Shown piece after piece: positions 6,860-16,377 of a stretch of 64,000 nt of DNA. Under the pieces are notes generated by a model. That model did no database searches. It saw only the letters and a program-made list of their open reading frames with translations, and had not been told where the DNA came from. Source of the stretch: JAJUFS01 sp036381175. Lineage in GTDB: Bacteria > Pseudomonadota > Gammaproteobacteria > Natronospirales > JAJUFS01. Within the stretch, counting starts at the first letter, position 1, and the number at the start of each line of letters is the position of its first letter. The position numbers and the translations under genes were made by a program. The stretch spans positions 20,836 to 84,835 of the forward strand of contig DASVDI010000015.1 in NCBI GenBank assembly GCA_036381175.1, read 5' to 3'.

Positions 6860-8370
6860 AACAGACGCAGCAATCCCTGTTTCCTTCCTTGCCGCCCGCG
6901 AAACCCGCGCTGCCGCGGCTGCGCGCGCCGCATCCTGTTCGCCTGCCGCGACACGAACCCTTGTGGCTTGCGGTGCATCTGCCTTCGCTTGCACTGGAAA
7001 CGTTGACGCGCGGGCAAATGCTGTCTTCACCGTGCGCTGTGATTGATACGGCGCATGTCGCGCGCGTTCACGCGATGAACACGCGCGCCAGTGATGCCGG
7101 TGTTCGCCCGGGCATGACGCTGGCCGCCGCCTGGGCCTTGCTGCCTGGACTCGATGTGCATGAACGCGATGCCGCGCGTGAAGACCGGATGCTGCATCGG
7201 CTCGCGGCCTGGGCGGTGCGTTTCACGCCAACGGTTTGCGTTGACGAACAAACGCTGCTGCTGGAAGTGCGCGGTTCGCTGCAATTGTTCCAGGGTGCAG
7301 CGTCACTGCGCGATGCGGTGCAGACGAACATTCATCGGCTCGGCTTTGATGCGCGCATTGCGCTGGCGCCCACGCCGCGCGCCGCAATATGGCTCGCGCG
7401 CGCGGGCAGGGATGTTCATGTCGATCACATCGACGCCTTGCCCGGCGCGCTCGGTTCATTGCCGATTTCCGCGATCGGTTTCGATGCCAGGCTGCTTGAG
7501 AAGTTTCACGGCATCGGCGCGCGCCGGCTGCGCGATCTCATGCGATTGCCGCGCGATGGTTTTGCACGCCGATACGGCGTTAAGGTATTGCGCGAACTGG
7601 ACCAGGCATTGGGACGCGTTCCTGATCCGCGTCGCCCGCTGCTGCCACCGAAAACGTTTTCCGCGCGCATCGATCTGCTTTATGAAGTCAGCGATACGGA
7701 TCGCCTGCTGCTTCCCATGCAGCAGTTGTTGCGCGAGCTGGATGATTACCTGCATGTAACGCAGCAGGGCGTCAACCGTTTGCGCTGGCAGTTTCAGCAT
7801 CGCGACGGCAGCCATACCGAAATGCTGCTGGGTTTCGTGGAAGCGACGCGCGATGCCGTTCGTATCCAGGACCTCGTGGCGCAGAAACTGGAATCATTGA
7901 CGCTGTCCGCGCCTGCGCTTGAAATCATCCTGCAGGCAAAAGAACTCACCGCACTCGCCGGAACTGATCGTGCATTGTTCATCGAGCAGCGCGATGACGA
8001 TGACTGGCCGCAACTCGTGGAACGTTTGCGTACGCGCTTGGGCGCGAAGGCGGTAAGCGGATTTGACGCCTCAGCAGATCACCGGCCTGAGCGGGCATGG
8101 CAAATCGCCGCTCCCGGATCCGCGTTGACGCAGGAAAAAACCGCACGTCGTCCGCACTGGCTGCTTGCAGAACCGCAGGCATTGAAAGCGCGTGATGGAA
8201 AACCGTGCGAACTTGAAATGTTGCGCGGCCCCGAGCGCATCGAAACCGGCTGGTGGGATGACGACGATGTTGTGCGCGATTACTACATCGCGCGCGATTC
8301 GCATGAGCGCCACTTGTGGATTTTCCGCGATGCGTCCGGCTGCTGGTGGCTGCACGGAATCTTCGGTTAA
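6856..8370 (+). CDS. imuB: ImuB, catalytically inactive Y-family polymerase homologue
   Basis: ATG 6856 overlaps the imuA stop, giving 504 residues. The protein has the Y-family fold but lacks the metal-binding Asp residues: the first motif reads LWLAVHLPSLALE where active polymerases have D-x-D-x-F. This is the hallmark of ImuB, which acts as the hub linking DnaE2 to the sliding clamp. The helix-hairpin-helix part (IGARRLRDLMRLPRDGFARRYG) and little-finger region (about 290-420) are visible. An unusual N-terminal extension carries QQSLF (residues 5-9), close to the beta-clamp pentapeptide QL(S/D)LF. Clamp motifs of ImuB are usually described after the polymerase core. Confidence 0.9.
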   Translation: MKQTQQSLFPSLPPAKPALPRLRAPHPVRLPRHEPLWLAVHLPSLALETLTRGQMLSSPCAVIDTAHVARVHAMNTRASDAGVRPGMTLAAAWALLPGLDVHERDAAREDRMLHRLAAWAVRFTPTVCVDEQTLLLEVRGSLQLFQGAASLRDAVQTNIHRLGFDARIALAPTPRAAIWLARAGRDVHVDHIDALPGALGSLPISAIGFDARLLEKFHGIGARRLRDLMRLPRDGFARRYGVKVLRELDQALGRVPDPRRPLLPPKTFSARIDLLYEVSDTDRLLLPMQQLLRELDDYLHVTQQGVNRLRWQFQHRDGSHTEMLLGFVEATRDAVRIQDLVAQKLESLTLSAPALEIILQAKELTALAGTDRALFIEQRDDDDWPQLVERLRTRLGAKAVSGFDASADHRPERAWQIAAPGSALTQEKTARRPHWLLAEPQALKARDGKPCELEMLRGPERIETGWWDDDDVVRDYYIARDSHERHLWIFRDASGCWWLHGIFG

Positions 8371-8372
8371 CC

Positions 8373-11300
8373 ATGAACGCGTTGCCTGAATACGCGGAGT
8401 TGCATTGCCTCTCCAATTTCACCTTCCTTCGCGGCGCGTCGCATCCGGAAGAACTCATTGCGCGCGCGAAAGCGCTTGGCTATCGCGCCATCGCCATTAC
8501 CGATGAATGTTCCGTTGCCGGCGTGGTGCGTGCGTGGGAGGCGGCGCGCGAGCAGGCGATGCATTTGATTGTCGGTGCGGAGTTTCGCATCAGCGATGGT
8601 CCGAAACTGGTCGCGCTCGCGCGCGATCGAGAAGGCTACAACAGTCTTTGTCGTGTCATCACGCGCGGGCGCCGTGCGGCTGCGAAGGGCGAGTACCGTT
8701 TGACGCGCGCGGATTTCGCGGACGGATTACCCGGTTGCTGGGTGCTGTGGGCGCCGGGCGAGATCATCGATATGGAAACCGGGCGCTGGGTGCGCGGCAG
8801 TTTCGGCGAACGCGCGCGCATCGCCGCTGAGTGGTTCAACGAGGGATTGAATGAAAATGATCGCCATGCACGGTTCGCGCAATTGCAGGCTGTGGCAAAC
8901 GCCGTTCAACTGAACATTGTTGCCACCGGCGATGTGCACATGCACGTTCGCGGCCGCCGCGCCTTGCAGGATGCCGTGACCGCGATTCGTTTGCGCACGC
9001 CGCTCGCACTGGCCGGTTACGCCTTGCACCAGAACGGCGAGCGGCATTTGCGAACGCGTGAACGCCTGGCGGAAATTTATCCGCGCGACTGGCTGGCGGA
9101 ATCCGCAGCGCTCGCCGAGGCATGTCATTTCCAGCTTGACGAACTGCGTTACGAATACCCGGAAGAGCTCGTGCCGGATGGTGAAACGCCGGCCAGTCAT
9201 TTGCGCAAGCTTGTTTTCCAAGGCATGAACGTTCGCTGGCCGCAGGGCGCGAAACCACAAGTCATGCAGCAGGTCGAGCGCGAACTTTCACTGATCGAAA
9301 CGCTGCGCTACGAGCCGTTTTTTCTCACCGTGCATGACGTGGTTGGGTTCGCGCGCTCGCGCGGCATTCTTTGCCAGGGACGCGGTTCGGCGGCGAACTC
9401 TGCGGTGTGTTATTGCCTCGGCATCACGGAAGTCGATCCGGCGCGCCAGTCGATGGTATTCGAGCGATTCATTTCTGCGGAACGCAATGAACCGCCGGAT
9501 ATCGATGTCGACTTCGAGCACGAACGGCGCGAGGAAGTCATTCAATACATCTACGAAAAATACGGCCGCGAACGGGCTGCACTTGCGGCGACCGTTATCA
9601 CTTATCGGCCACGCAGCGCCGTGCGCGATGTCGGCAAGGCGCTGGGATTGGCGACGGCGCAGATCGAGAACATGGCGAAGGCGATGCAATGGTGGGATGG
9701 CAAGACGGTGAACGAAGCGCGCATTCGCGAAGCAGGATTTGATCCTGCGAGTCCCGTGATCCACAAGCTGTGCGTGCTGGTGAATGAACTCGTCGGTTTT
9801 CCGCGGCATCTTTCGCAGCATGTTGGCGGTTTCGTGATCGCGCGAAGTTCACTCGATGAACTGGTGCCGGTCGAGAACGCCGCGATGCCGGAACGCACTG
9901 TCATTCAATGGGACAAGGACGATCTCGAATCGCTTGGCCTGCTGAAAGTCGATGTGCTCGGTCTCGGCATGCTCACGGCAATTCGTCGCGCGTTGAACCT
10001 CGTCAATGATTTTCGTGGCACCGACTGGACGATGGCGACATTGCCACCCGAGGATGCGCAGGTTTACGAAATGATCCAGCGCGCGGACACCATGGGCGTT
10101 TTCCAGATCGAATCGCGCGCGCAAATGGCGATGCTTCCAAGGTTCAAGCCGAAGACGTTCTACGATCTTGTGATTGAAGTCGCGATCGTGCGCCCCGGCC
10201 CGATACAGGGCGACATGGTGCATCCGTATTTGCGAAGACGCTGCGGCGAGGAAGCCGTGAATTATCCGAGTGACGCCATACGCGGCGTGCTGGAGCGAAC
10301 GCTGGGCGTGCCGATCTTCCAGGAGCAGGCGATGAAAATTGCCGAGGTTGCCGCGGGCTTTTCGCCCGGTGAAGCCGACCAGTTGCGTCGCGCGATGGCA
10401 GCCTGGCGCAAGCGCGGCGGCATCGAGCCGTTCGAGCAGAAACTGGTCGGCGGCATGTTGGCACGCGGTTACGAAGAAGAATTCGCGCGGCAGATTTACC
10501 GGCAATTACAGGGTTTCGGCGAGTACGGTTTTCCGGAAAGTCATGCAGCGTCGTTCGCGTTGCTGGTTTATGTTTCCGCCTGGCTGAAACATCACGAGCC
10601 CGCGGCATTCTGCGCGGCCTTGCTGAATTCACAACCGATGGGTTTTTATGCGCCCGCGCAGTTGGTGCAGGATGCGCGCCGTCATGGTGTTGAAATTCTT
10701 CCCGTGGATGTGCAGGCGAGCGATTGGGAATGCGCGCTGGAACGCAATCCGCAAGGAGGCGCGTTAGTGCGCCTGGGATTGTGCGTCGTGAAGGGATTCA
10801 ATGCGGATGCCGCAGAACGCATCCAGCAAGCGCGGATGCAGAATGGCTTCATCGATGTCGCGGACCTGGCTCGACGCGCACAACTCGAACAACGTGAACT
10901 GGATGCACTGGCCGCGGCCGGCGCGCTGCAATCACTGGCGGGAAACCGGCATCGCGTGCGCTGGCAGGTTGCGGGCATCGAGGCAGCGACGCCGTTGTTC
11001 GAGCAGCCGCAATTTCATGAAGGCATTCCGATGTTGCGCGCACCGACGGAAGGCGAGGATATCGTCAGCGATTACGCGCGGCTGGGATTGACGCTCGGCC
11101 GGCATCCGCTGGCCTTGTTGCGCGAGCGCCTCGGCACGCTGCGTTTTCGAACGTCAGGCGATTTGTGGCGCATGAATGATGGCAGGCGTGTTCGCGTCGC
11201 GGGTCTTGTCATCAATCGCCAGCGACCCGGCACGGCGAAGGGCGTGATCTTCATGACGCTGGAAGACGAAAGCGGCCAGACGAACGTGATCCTGTGGCGC

Positions 11301-11465
11301 AAGATTGTGGAGCAACAGCGCGAGGTGATGCTCAACGCACGCCTGCTTGGCGTATCCGGCATCCTGCAACGCCATGGCGACGTGCTGCATCTTGTCGCCG
11401 AACGCCTGGAAGATCATTCCGCGTTGCTGGGCTGCTTGGCGACACGCTCACGCGATTTTCATTAA
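8373..11465 (+). CDS. dnaE2: DnaE2, error-prone DNA polymerase III alpha subunit
   Basis: This 1030-residue C-family polymerase is the catalytic subunit of the SOS mutasome. ATG 8373 follows the imuB stop by 2 nt. It opens with the PHP domain (AELHCLSNFTFLRGASHPEEL). The palm motif PDIDVDFEHERREEVIQY carries two of the catalytic aspartates. The fingers (FQEQAMKIAEVAAGFSPGEADQLRRAM), the helix-hairpin-helix part and a C-terminal OB fold (VRVAGLVINRQRPGTAKGV) follow in order. The length is typical of DnaE2, shorter than replicative DnaE (about 1160). It ends 4 bp from convergent etfA with no terminator between them. Confidence 0.95.
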   Translation: MNALPEYAELHCLSNFTFLRGASHPEELIARAKALGYRAIAITDECSVAGVVRAWEAAREQAMHLIVGAEFRISDGPKLVALARDREGYNSLCRVITRGRRAAAKGEYRLTRADFADGLPGCWVLWAPGEIIDMETGRWVRGSFGERARIAAEWFNEGLNENDRHARFAQLQAVANAVQLNIVATGDVHMHVRGRRALQDAVTAIRLRTPLALAGYALHQNGERHLRTRERLAEIYPRDWLAESAALAEACHFQLDELRYEYPEELVPDGETPASHLRKLVFQGMNVRWPQGAKPQVMQQVERELSLIETLRYEPFFLTVHDVVGFARSRGILCQGRGSAANSAVCYCLGITEVDPARQSMVFERFISAERNEPPDIDVDFEHERREEVIQYIYEKYGRERAALAATVITYRPRSAVRDVGKALGLATAQIENMAKAMQWWDGKTVNEARIREAGFDPASPVIHKLCVLVNELVGFPRHLSQHVGGFVIARSSLDELVPVENAAMPERTVIQWDKDDLESLGLLKVDVLGLGMLTAIRRALNLVNDFRGTDWTMATLPPEDAQVYEMIQRADTMGVFQIESRAQMAMLPRFKPKTFYDLVIEVAIVRPGPIQGDMVHPYLRRRCGEEAVNYPSDAIRGVLERTLGVPIFQEQAMKIAEVAAGFSPGEADQLRRAMAAWRKRGGIEPFEQKLVGGMLARGYEEEFARQIYRQLQGFGEYGFPESHAASFALLVYVSAWLKHHEPAAFCAALLNSQPMGFYAPAQLVQDARRHGVEILPVDVQASDWECALERNPQGGALVRLGLCVVKGFNADAAERIQQARMQNGFIDVADLARRAQLEQRELDALAAAGALQSLAGNRHRVRWQVAGIEAATPLFEQPQFHEGIPMLRAPTEGEDIVSDYARLGLTLGRHPLALLRERLGTLRFRTSGDLWRMNDGRRVRVAGLVINRQRPGTAKGVIFMTLEDESGQTNVILWRKIVEQQREVMLNARLLGVSGILQRHGDVLHLVAERLEDHSALLGCLATRSRDFH

Positions 11466-11469
11466 CACC

Positions 11470-12423
11470 TTACGATCGGTTTTTTTCGAGCGCGGCATCG
11501 AGCTCCGGCAGGATCTTGAACAGGTCGCCGACAAGACCGATGTCCGCGATTTCGAAAATCGGTGCATCGGCATCCTTGTTGACGGCGACAATCGTGCCCG
11601 CGTCCTTGATGCCGGTGAGATGCTGGATGGCGCCGGAAATCCCGAAGGCCATGTACAGATCCGGCGCGATGATCTTGCCGGTCTGGCCGACCTGCATGTC
11701 GTTCGGCACAAAGCCCGCATCAACCGCCGCGCGCGATGCGCCAACGGCAGCACCAAGCTTGTCCGCAAAATCGAAAAGGATTTCGAAATTTTCCTTGCTG
11801 CCGACACCGCGACCACCGGAAATCACGATGGGTGCCGTCTGCAGATCAGGACGTTCGCTCTTCGACGCTTCCAGTTTCACGAAGCGCGTGTGCGAAGGAA
11901 TTTCCGCATCAACCGAAACGGATTCGATCGCGGCACTGCCATCGTTTGCCACAGCCTGGAACGAGGCGATGCGCACCGTGCCGAGAACCTTGCAGTCACC
12001 GGAAACCTTCACCGTGGTCAGCACGTTGCCGGCATAGATCGGGTGTTCGAAGGTTCGCTCATCGATCACTTTCATGATGTCGCTGACTTGCGGCACACCG
12101 AGCAGTGCAGCTGCACGCGGCAGCACATCCTTTCCGAATGTCGTCGATGGCGCGAGTACGTGCGTGTAATCGGCTGCCAATTTTGCGATCTGCGGCGCGA
12201 GGCTTGCTGCGAGCGGCTGTGCATTTTCCGCGCGCTCGATTTTCAGCACCTTTGCGACGCCGGAAAGCTTTGCAGCTTGTTCGGCAACCGCGCTCGCGTC
12301 ATCCGCGAAAACAGCGATGTGAACGTCGCCATCCAGCGCGGCCGCGCAGCTTGCCGCTTTTGCCGTCGCGGGATTGAGTTTGCCGTTGGCGTGCTCGGCG
12401 ATGAGAAGAATTCGGTTCGCCAT
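11470..12423 (-). CDS. etfA: Electron transfer flavoprotein alpha subunit
   Basis: This 317-residue large ETF subunit binds FAD and passes electrons from acyl-CoA dehydrogenases to ETF-ubiquinone oxidoreductase. The C-terminal FAD-binding domain is clear: SGGRGVGSKENFEILFDFAD, GASRAAVDAGFVPNDMQVGQTGK, then LYMAFGISGAIQHLTGIK and a closing PIFEIADIGLVGDLFKILPEL. Its ATG (12423-12421) overlaps the etfB stop by one base, so the two subunits are translated together. It is the last gene of the etfQO-etfB-etfA group on the minus strand. Confidence 0.97.
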   Translation of the reverse strand: MANRILLIAEHANGKLNPATAKAASCAAALDGDVHIAVFADDASAVAEQAAKLSGVAKVLKIERAENAQPLAASLAPQIAKLAADYTHVLAPSTTFGKDVLPRAAALLGVPQVSDIMKVIDERTFEHPIYAGNVLTTVKVSGDCKVLGTVRIASFQAVANDGSAAIESVSVDAEIPSHTRFVKLEASKSERPDLQTAPIVISGGRGVGSKENFEILFDFADKLGAAVGASRAAVDAGFVPNDMQVGQTGKIIAPDLYMAFGISGAIQHLTGIKDAGTIVAVNKDADAPIFEIADIGLVGDLFKILPELDAALEKNRS

Positions 12424-13169
12424 CAGATCAGCCCCTTTTCTTTCAATGCGCTTACGAGTTCATCCACCGATTCCACCTTGTGTCCGCCCGTGCGTTTCGG
12501 TGGCGCAGCGAAACCTTGCGTTTCCAAAGCGGGCGGCTTCTCGACGCCAAGATCGCCGGCCGCAATCGTTTCCAATGGTTTCTTCTTCGCTTTCATGATG
12601 TCCGGCATTTTCACGAAGCGCGGCTGGTTGAGGCGAAGGTCGGTGGTGATGATCGCGGGAAGATCAATTTCAAGCGTTTCAAGACCGGCGTCGACTTCGC
12701 GCATCACCGTTGCCTTGCCATCGGCAAGTTCGACCTTCGATGCGAAGGTCGCCTGCGGACGGCCGAGCAGGGCGGCGAGCATCTGCCCGGTCTGGTTGGC
12801 ATCGTCATCGATCGCCTGCTTGCCGAGGATGACGAGCTCCGCGCTTTCGCGTTCCGTAACGGCTTTCAGAAGGCGCGCGGCGTGCAGCGGCTGGATTTCT
12901 TCATTCACATCAATGTGAATCGCGCGATCCGCGCCCATGGCCAATGCCGTTCGCAATTGCTGTTGCACATCGTTGCCGCCGATGGAAACGACCACGACTT
13001 CTTCCGCCTTGCCGGCTTCCTTGATGCGCAACGCTTCCTCGACGGCGATCTCGTCGAACGGGTTGATGCTCATCTTCACGCCGTCGGTCTGCACGCCTGA
13101 ATTGTCGCGCTTCAATTGCACGCGGACGTTGAAGTCGATGACGCGCTTGATGGGTACGAGGATTTTCAT
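12423..13169 (-). CDS. etfB: Electron transfer flavoprotein beta subunit
   Basis: This 248-residue small ETF subunit holds AMP and the partner-recognition loop. The start MKILVPIKRVIDFNVRV at 13169 matches the family; an ATG two codons upstream (13175) is also in frame. The family motif appears as AVEEALRIKEAGKAEEVVVVSIG, then GADRAIHI and LGKQAIDDDANQTGQMLAALL. It is coupled to etfA downstream. An 80-bp gap with a perfect long palindrome separates it from etfQO. Confidence 0.97.
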   Translation of the reverse strand: MKILVPIKRVIDFNVRVQLKRDNSGVQTDGVKMSINPFDEIAVEEALRIKEAGKAEEVVVVSIGGNDVQQQLRTALAMGADRAIHIDVNEEIQPLHAARLLKAVTERESAELVILGKQAIDDDANQTGQMLAALLGRPQATFASKVELADGKATVMREVDAGLETLEIDLPAIITTDLRLNQPRFVKMPDIMKAKKKPLETIAAGDLGVEKPPALETQGFAAPPKRTGGHKVESVDELVSALKEKGLI

Positions 13170-13189
13170 TCGCATGCCTTTTACGTTCT

Positions 13190-13240
13190 TGTAGGAGCGC
13201 CTTCAGGCGCGAATCTTTCGCGCCTGAAGGCGCTCCTACA
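13190..13240. repeat. Perfect palindrome with 24-bp arms between etfQO and etfB
   Basis: The arms at 13190-13213 and 13217-13240 are exact reverse complements around a 3-nt TCT loop, starting TGTAGGAGCGCCTTCAGGCG. A related imperfect copy lies at 57241-57293 and half-copies lie at about 2396 and 2612. In RNA it would form a very stable hairpin inside the etf transcript, without a T-run. Confidence 0.9.
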
Positions 13241-13248
13241 TGGCTTCG

Positions 13249-14847
13249 TTACAGGTTTTGATAATTCGGTCCGGAACCACCCTCAGGCGTAGTCCAGGTA
13301 ATGATGGCGTACGGATCCTTGATGTCACACGCCTTGCAATGCACGCAGTTCGCGGCGTTGATCTGCAACTGTCGCTTGCCGTCGATCTCGATCATTTCGT
13401 ACACGCCGGCAGGACAGAAACGTTCACAAGGGTTGCCGTATTCTTCCGTGCAGCGATCCACGCAGATATTCGTGTCGTGCACTTTGAGATGCGCGGGCTG
13501 GTTCTCGTCGTGCGAGGTTGCCGCGAAATAAACCGATGCGAGCCTGTCCTTCGGCGGCAATTCGCGCGGACCAAACGCCTGCGGAATCTCGCCGGCATTC
13601 GCGCGCAACTCCATTTTTTTCCAGTCGTCCTTGTCGTTCTTCAGCGTCCAGGGCGTGTGTCCGGCGGTCACTGTTTCGAACGCCGCGTTTGCAAGCCCCA
13701 GCCACAAGCCTTTCTTGAAGCCCGGCGCGATGTTGCGCACCTTGTGCAATTCCTTCGCGGAATCCGATGCGCGCCACGCGGCATCGAAGCCTTCCGCCTT
13801 GCCGTGTTCGGCGTAATGATCCGCGGCGAGCATGCCGGAACGTATCGCCATGTGCATGCCCTTGATCTTCGCGAAGTTCAGCTTGCCCGCCGCATCGCCG
13901 ATCAATATCGCGCCCGGCATTTCAAGTGTGGGCAAGGATTGAATGCCGCCTTTCACCACCGTGCGCGCGCCGGCGGAAATGATTTCGCCGCCTTCCAGCA
14001 GTTTTTTCACCGAGGGATGATTCTTGAATTGCTGGAACGCCTCGAAGGGCTTGAAATCCGGATGCGCGTAATCAAGCCCCGCGATGTAACCGACATACAC
14101 GCGATCTTCATCGAGATGGTAGAGAAACGAACCGCCGTAGGTGTCCGGTGCGAGCGGCCAGCCAAGCGAGTGCTGGATCAGGCCTGCCTTCGCGCGGCCT
14201 TCCGGCAACTGCCAGAGCTCCTTGAAACCGAGCGCGTAACTTTGCGGAGCAGAATCCGCATCGAGCGCGAAACTCGCGATCAACTGTTTTGAAACCGAAC
14301 CGCGGCAGCCTTCACCGAGCACGGTGAGATTCGCGCGAATATCGACGCCCGGCGCGTAGTTCGGTCCGGGACTGCCATCCTTTTCCACGCCCATGTCGCC
14401 GCAGCGAACGCCGACGACGCGATTGTTTTCGATCAACGGCGCTGCCGCCGGAAAGCCGGGGAAGACATCGACGCCTTCGGCTTCGGCTTTTTCCGCCAGT
14501 TTCTGGCAGAGGCTGCCGAGCGAGATGATGTAGTTGCCGTGGTTGTTCTGTTGCGGCGGCGTCGGCAGCTTTACGCGGCCTTTTTCGGTGAGCAGCAGGA
14601 ATTCGTCTTTCTTCGCGGGAACACAGATGGCGGGCGGGTTCTCCTGCCACTCGGGCCAGAGTTCTGCGAGCGCGTCGGCCTGCAGCACGCAGCCGGAGAG
14701 AATGTTCGCGCCGACCTCCGCGCCTTTCTCGAGAACGCAGACGTTCAGCTCGGATTTTTTCTGCTTGAGACGGATGGCGCATGCGAGACCCGCAGGACCC
14801 GCGCCCACGACGACGACGTCGTATTCCATCGTTTCCCGTTCTGTCAT
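13249..14847 (-). CDS. Electron transfer flavoprotein-ubiquinone oxidoreductase
   Basis: This 532-residue inner-membrane flavoprotein moves electrons from ETF to ubiquinone. The N-terminal FAD fingerprint is DVVVVGAGPAGLACAIRLKQ, preceded by the family-typical MTERETMEY start. The middle holds ANLTVLGEGCRGSVSKQL and ILIGDAAGKLNFAKIKGMHMAIRSG. The C-terminus carries the ferredoxin-like 4Fe-4S ligands: CERFCPAGVYE and NCVHCKACDIKDP. It is the first gene of the etf group, consistent with a dedicated fatty-acid or amino-acid oxidation electron route. A short internal alternative start exists at 14829. Confidence 0.95.
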   Translation of the reverse strand: MTERETMEYDVVVVGAGPAGLACAIRLKQKKSELNVCVLEKGAEVGANILSGCVLQADALAELWPEWQENPPAICVPAKKDEFLLLTEKGRVKLPTPPQQNNHGNYIISLGSLCQKLAEKAEAEGVDVFPGFPAAAPLIENNRVVGVRCGDMGVEKDGSPGPNYAPGVDIRANLTVLGEGCRGSVSKQLIASFALDADSAPQSYALGFKELWQLPEGRAKAGLIQHSLGWPLAPDTYGGSFLYHLDEDRVYVGYIAGLDYAHPDFKPFEAFQQFKNHPSVKKLLEGGEIISAGARTVVKGGIQSLPTLEMPGAILIGDAAGKLNFAKIKGMHMAIRSGMLAADHYAEHGKAEGFDAAWRASDSAKELHKVRNIAPGFKKGLWLGLANAAFETVTAGHTPWTLKNDKDDWKKMELRANAGEIPQAFGPRELPPKDRLASVYFAATSHDENQPAHLKVHDTNICVDRCTEEYGNPCERFCPAGVYEMIEIDGKRQLQINAANCVHCKACDIKDPYAIITWTTPEGGSGPNYQNL

Positions 14848-14865
14848 GAGGCGTTTCGCTTTTCA

Positions 14866-14898
14866 GAAAATCGCAGCCCCCGGTGAACGGGGGCTGCG
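14866..14898 (-). terminator. Intrinsic terminator of the M16 peptidase operon
   Basis: On the minus strand the arms GCAGCCCCCG and CGGGGGCTGC enclose a 5-nt loop and are followed by GATTTTC. It lies after the stop at 14969 and before the etfQO start. Confidence 0.7.
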
Positions 14899-14968
14899 GT
14901 TTGGCCGAGCGGCCATTTTAACGGATTCCCGGATGTTGCGCTTGCGGCGCAATCTCGTGGTCAGGCAA

Positions 14969-16375
14969 TCATTTGAGATCGCCTTCGCGAATCCAGTCGA
15001 GTTCCTGGAGCTGCGGTTTCACCGTTTCCAGGTCGCCGACCACGACCAGGGTCAGGTCATCGATGGGCAGGTATTCGCGCGCCATCGCGCTGACCGTCTC
15101 GGGCGTCACCGCGTTGATGCGCTGCACGAGCGTCGACAAATAATCCTCGGAAAGACCATGCAGCTCGATGTTGCGCAACTGGCCGATGATGCTGCCGCGG
15201 CTGGAATTCTGCAGCACGAACACGCCGGAGAGATAGTTCTTGATGCCGTCCAGTTCCGCTTCCGGCGGCGGCTCTTTCTGCAGGCGCTGTATTTCCTTGA
15301 GGATTTCGTGGATGGAATCCGCCGTGTGCGCGGTCGTGACATCCGCGTACTCCGCCCAGGTCGCCACGCGGTAGTTGTCCTGCAGCGTGCTTCGCGGCGA
15401 GTAGGTGTAGCCCTTGTCCTCGCGGATGTTCGAGGTGATGCGCGAGCCGAACGAGCCGCCGAGCAGGGCGTTCATCACTTGCAGCGGCACGAAATCCGGA
15501 TGGCTGGGATCAACCACCGGCAGGCCGAGGATGAGCGTGGATTGCGGCGCGCCCGGGCGATCGACAAGGATCACGCGATGTTCGGGCGTTGATTCCGGCA
15601 CGTTCACCAGGACTTCCGGACCCGGTTTCCAGTCGCCGAATGCCTCGCGAATCGCTTCGCGCACGGCGGCCTCGTCGAACACACCGGCCACGTAGACGTG
15701 CGTGCGTTTTGCGCCGAATTCCTGTTCGTGGAATTCGCGCGCGTCCGCCGCCGTGTAGCCCTGCAATTGTTCGGCTGACGGGAAAATATCGCCGTAGGGA
15801 TGCTTGCCGTACGTGCTTTCCGAAAATGCTTCCTGCGCCGTTGCCTGCGGCTGGCTTTGCATTACGTCCAGTTGCCGCAGGAGATCCCCGCGGATGCGCT
15901 CGGCTTCGGATTCCGGGAACGCGGGCGAACGCGTGATTTCCGCGAGCAGCTTGATGAGGTCGGGTGCGAATTCCGCCAGCACGTCGCCGCCGATGACGGT
16001 TTCATCAACGCCGGTGCTGACGAAAATCTCGCCGCCCATCGCGGCCACGGCTCCGGCAATTTCCTGCGCGCTGCGATTTACCGTGCCTTCCTGCAGCAAT
16101 GCGGAGGTGAAATCCGCCAGCCAGCGTTTTTCGCCTTCATTGAGATTGCCGGTACGAACCGCGACTTGCACGGTGACTTTCGGCAGGCTGCCGTAAGGCA
16201 CGAGTGTGGCTTCGAGACCGTTGTCGAGCTGCATTTCCATCGTCTCGGGCAGCGTGAACGGTTTCGGCGGCGCGGGCTCGGGTGGCTCGGCTGCTGTGGC
16301 CGCCGTGGCGGCTTGCGCAAGGCCGAGGCCTGCCAGCAGGACGATCAGGCGGAAAGGTGAGTTGAAGGTTTTCAT
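14969..16375 (-). CDS. M16-family peptidase-like protein without the zinc site (regulatory-type subunit)
   Basis: This exported 468-residue M16 homologue has a signal peptide ending near AQAATAATA. The zinc motif HxxEH is missing: the position reads WLADFTSALLQEG. The C-terminal half keeps the substrate-binding Arg/Tyr pair in FGSRITSNIREDKGYTYS. This is the usual division of labour in paired M16 proteins, where one subunit carries zinc and the other carries the Arg-Tyr pair. The chosen ATG 16375 has GGGAG 7 nt upstream; GTG 16381 is possible. The gene starts 2 nt after the stop of its zinc-bearing partner, and a terminator follows. Confidence 0.88.
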   Translation of the reverse strand: MKTFNSPFRLIVLLAGLGLAQAATAATAAEPPEPAPPKPFTLPETMEMQLDNGLEATLVPYGSLPKVTVQVAVRTGNLNEGEKRWLADFTSALLQEGTVNRSAQEIAGAVAAMGGEIFVSTGVDETVIGGDVLAEFAPDLIKLLAEITRSPAFPESEAERIRGDLLRQLDVMQSQPQATAQEAFSESTYGKHPYGDIFPSAEQLQGYTAADAREFHEQEFGAKRTHVYVAGVFDEAAVREAIREAFGDWKPGPEVLVNVPESTPEHRVILVDRPGAPQSTLILGLPVVDPSHPDFVPLQVMNALLGGSFGSRITSNIREDKGYTYSPRSTLQDNYRVATWAEYADVTTAHTADSIHEILKEIQRLQKEPPPEAELDGIKNYLSGVFVLQNSSRGSIIGQLRNIELHGLSEDYLSTLVQRINAVTPETVSAMAREYLPIDDLTLVVVGDLETVKPQLQELDWIREGDLK

Positions 16376-16377
16376 GA

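Noticed and set aside
11347..12918. 523-codon plus-strand open frame
   Set aside because: It overlaps the end of dnaE2 and lies antisense to etfA and etfB; no recognisable domain.
13190..13240. Intrinsic terminator between etfQO and etfB
   Set aside because: The palindrome has no T-run on either side, and it belongs to a dispersed repeat family.
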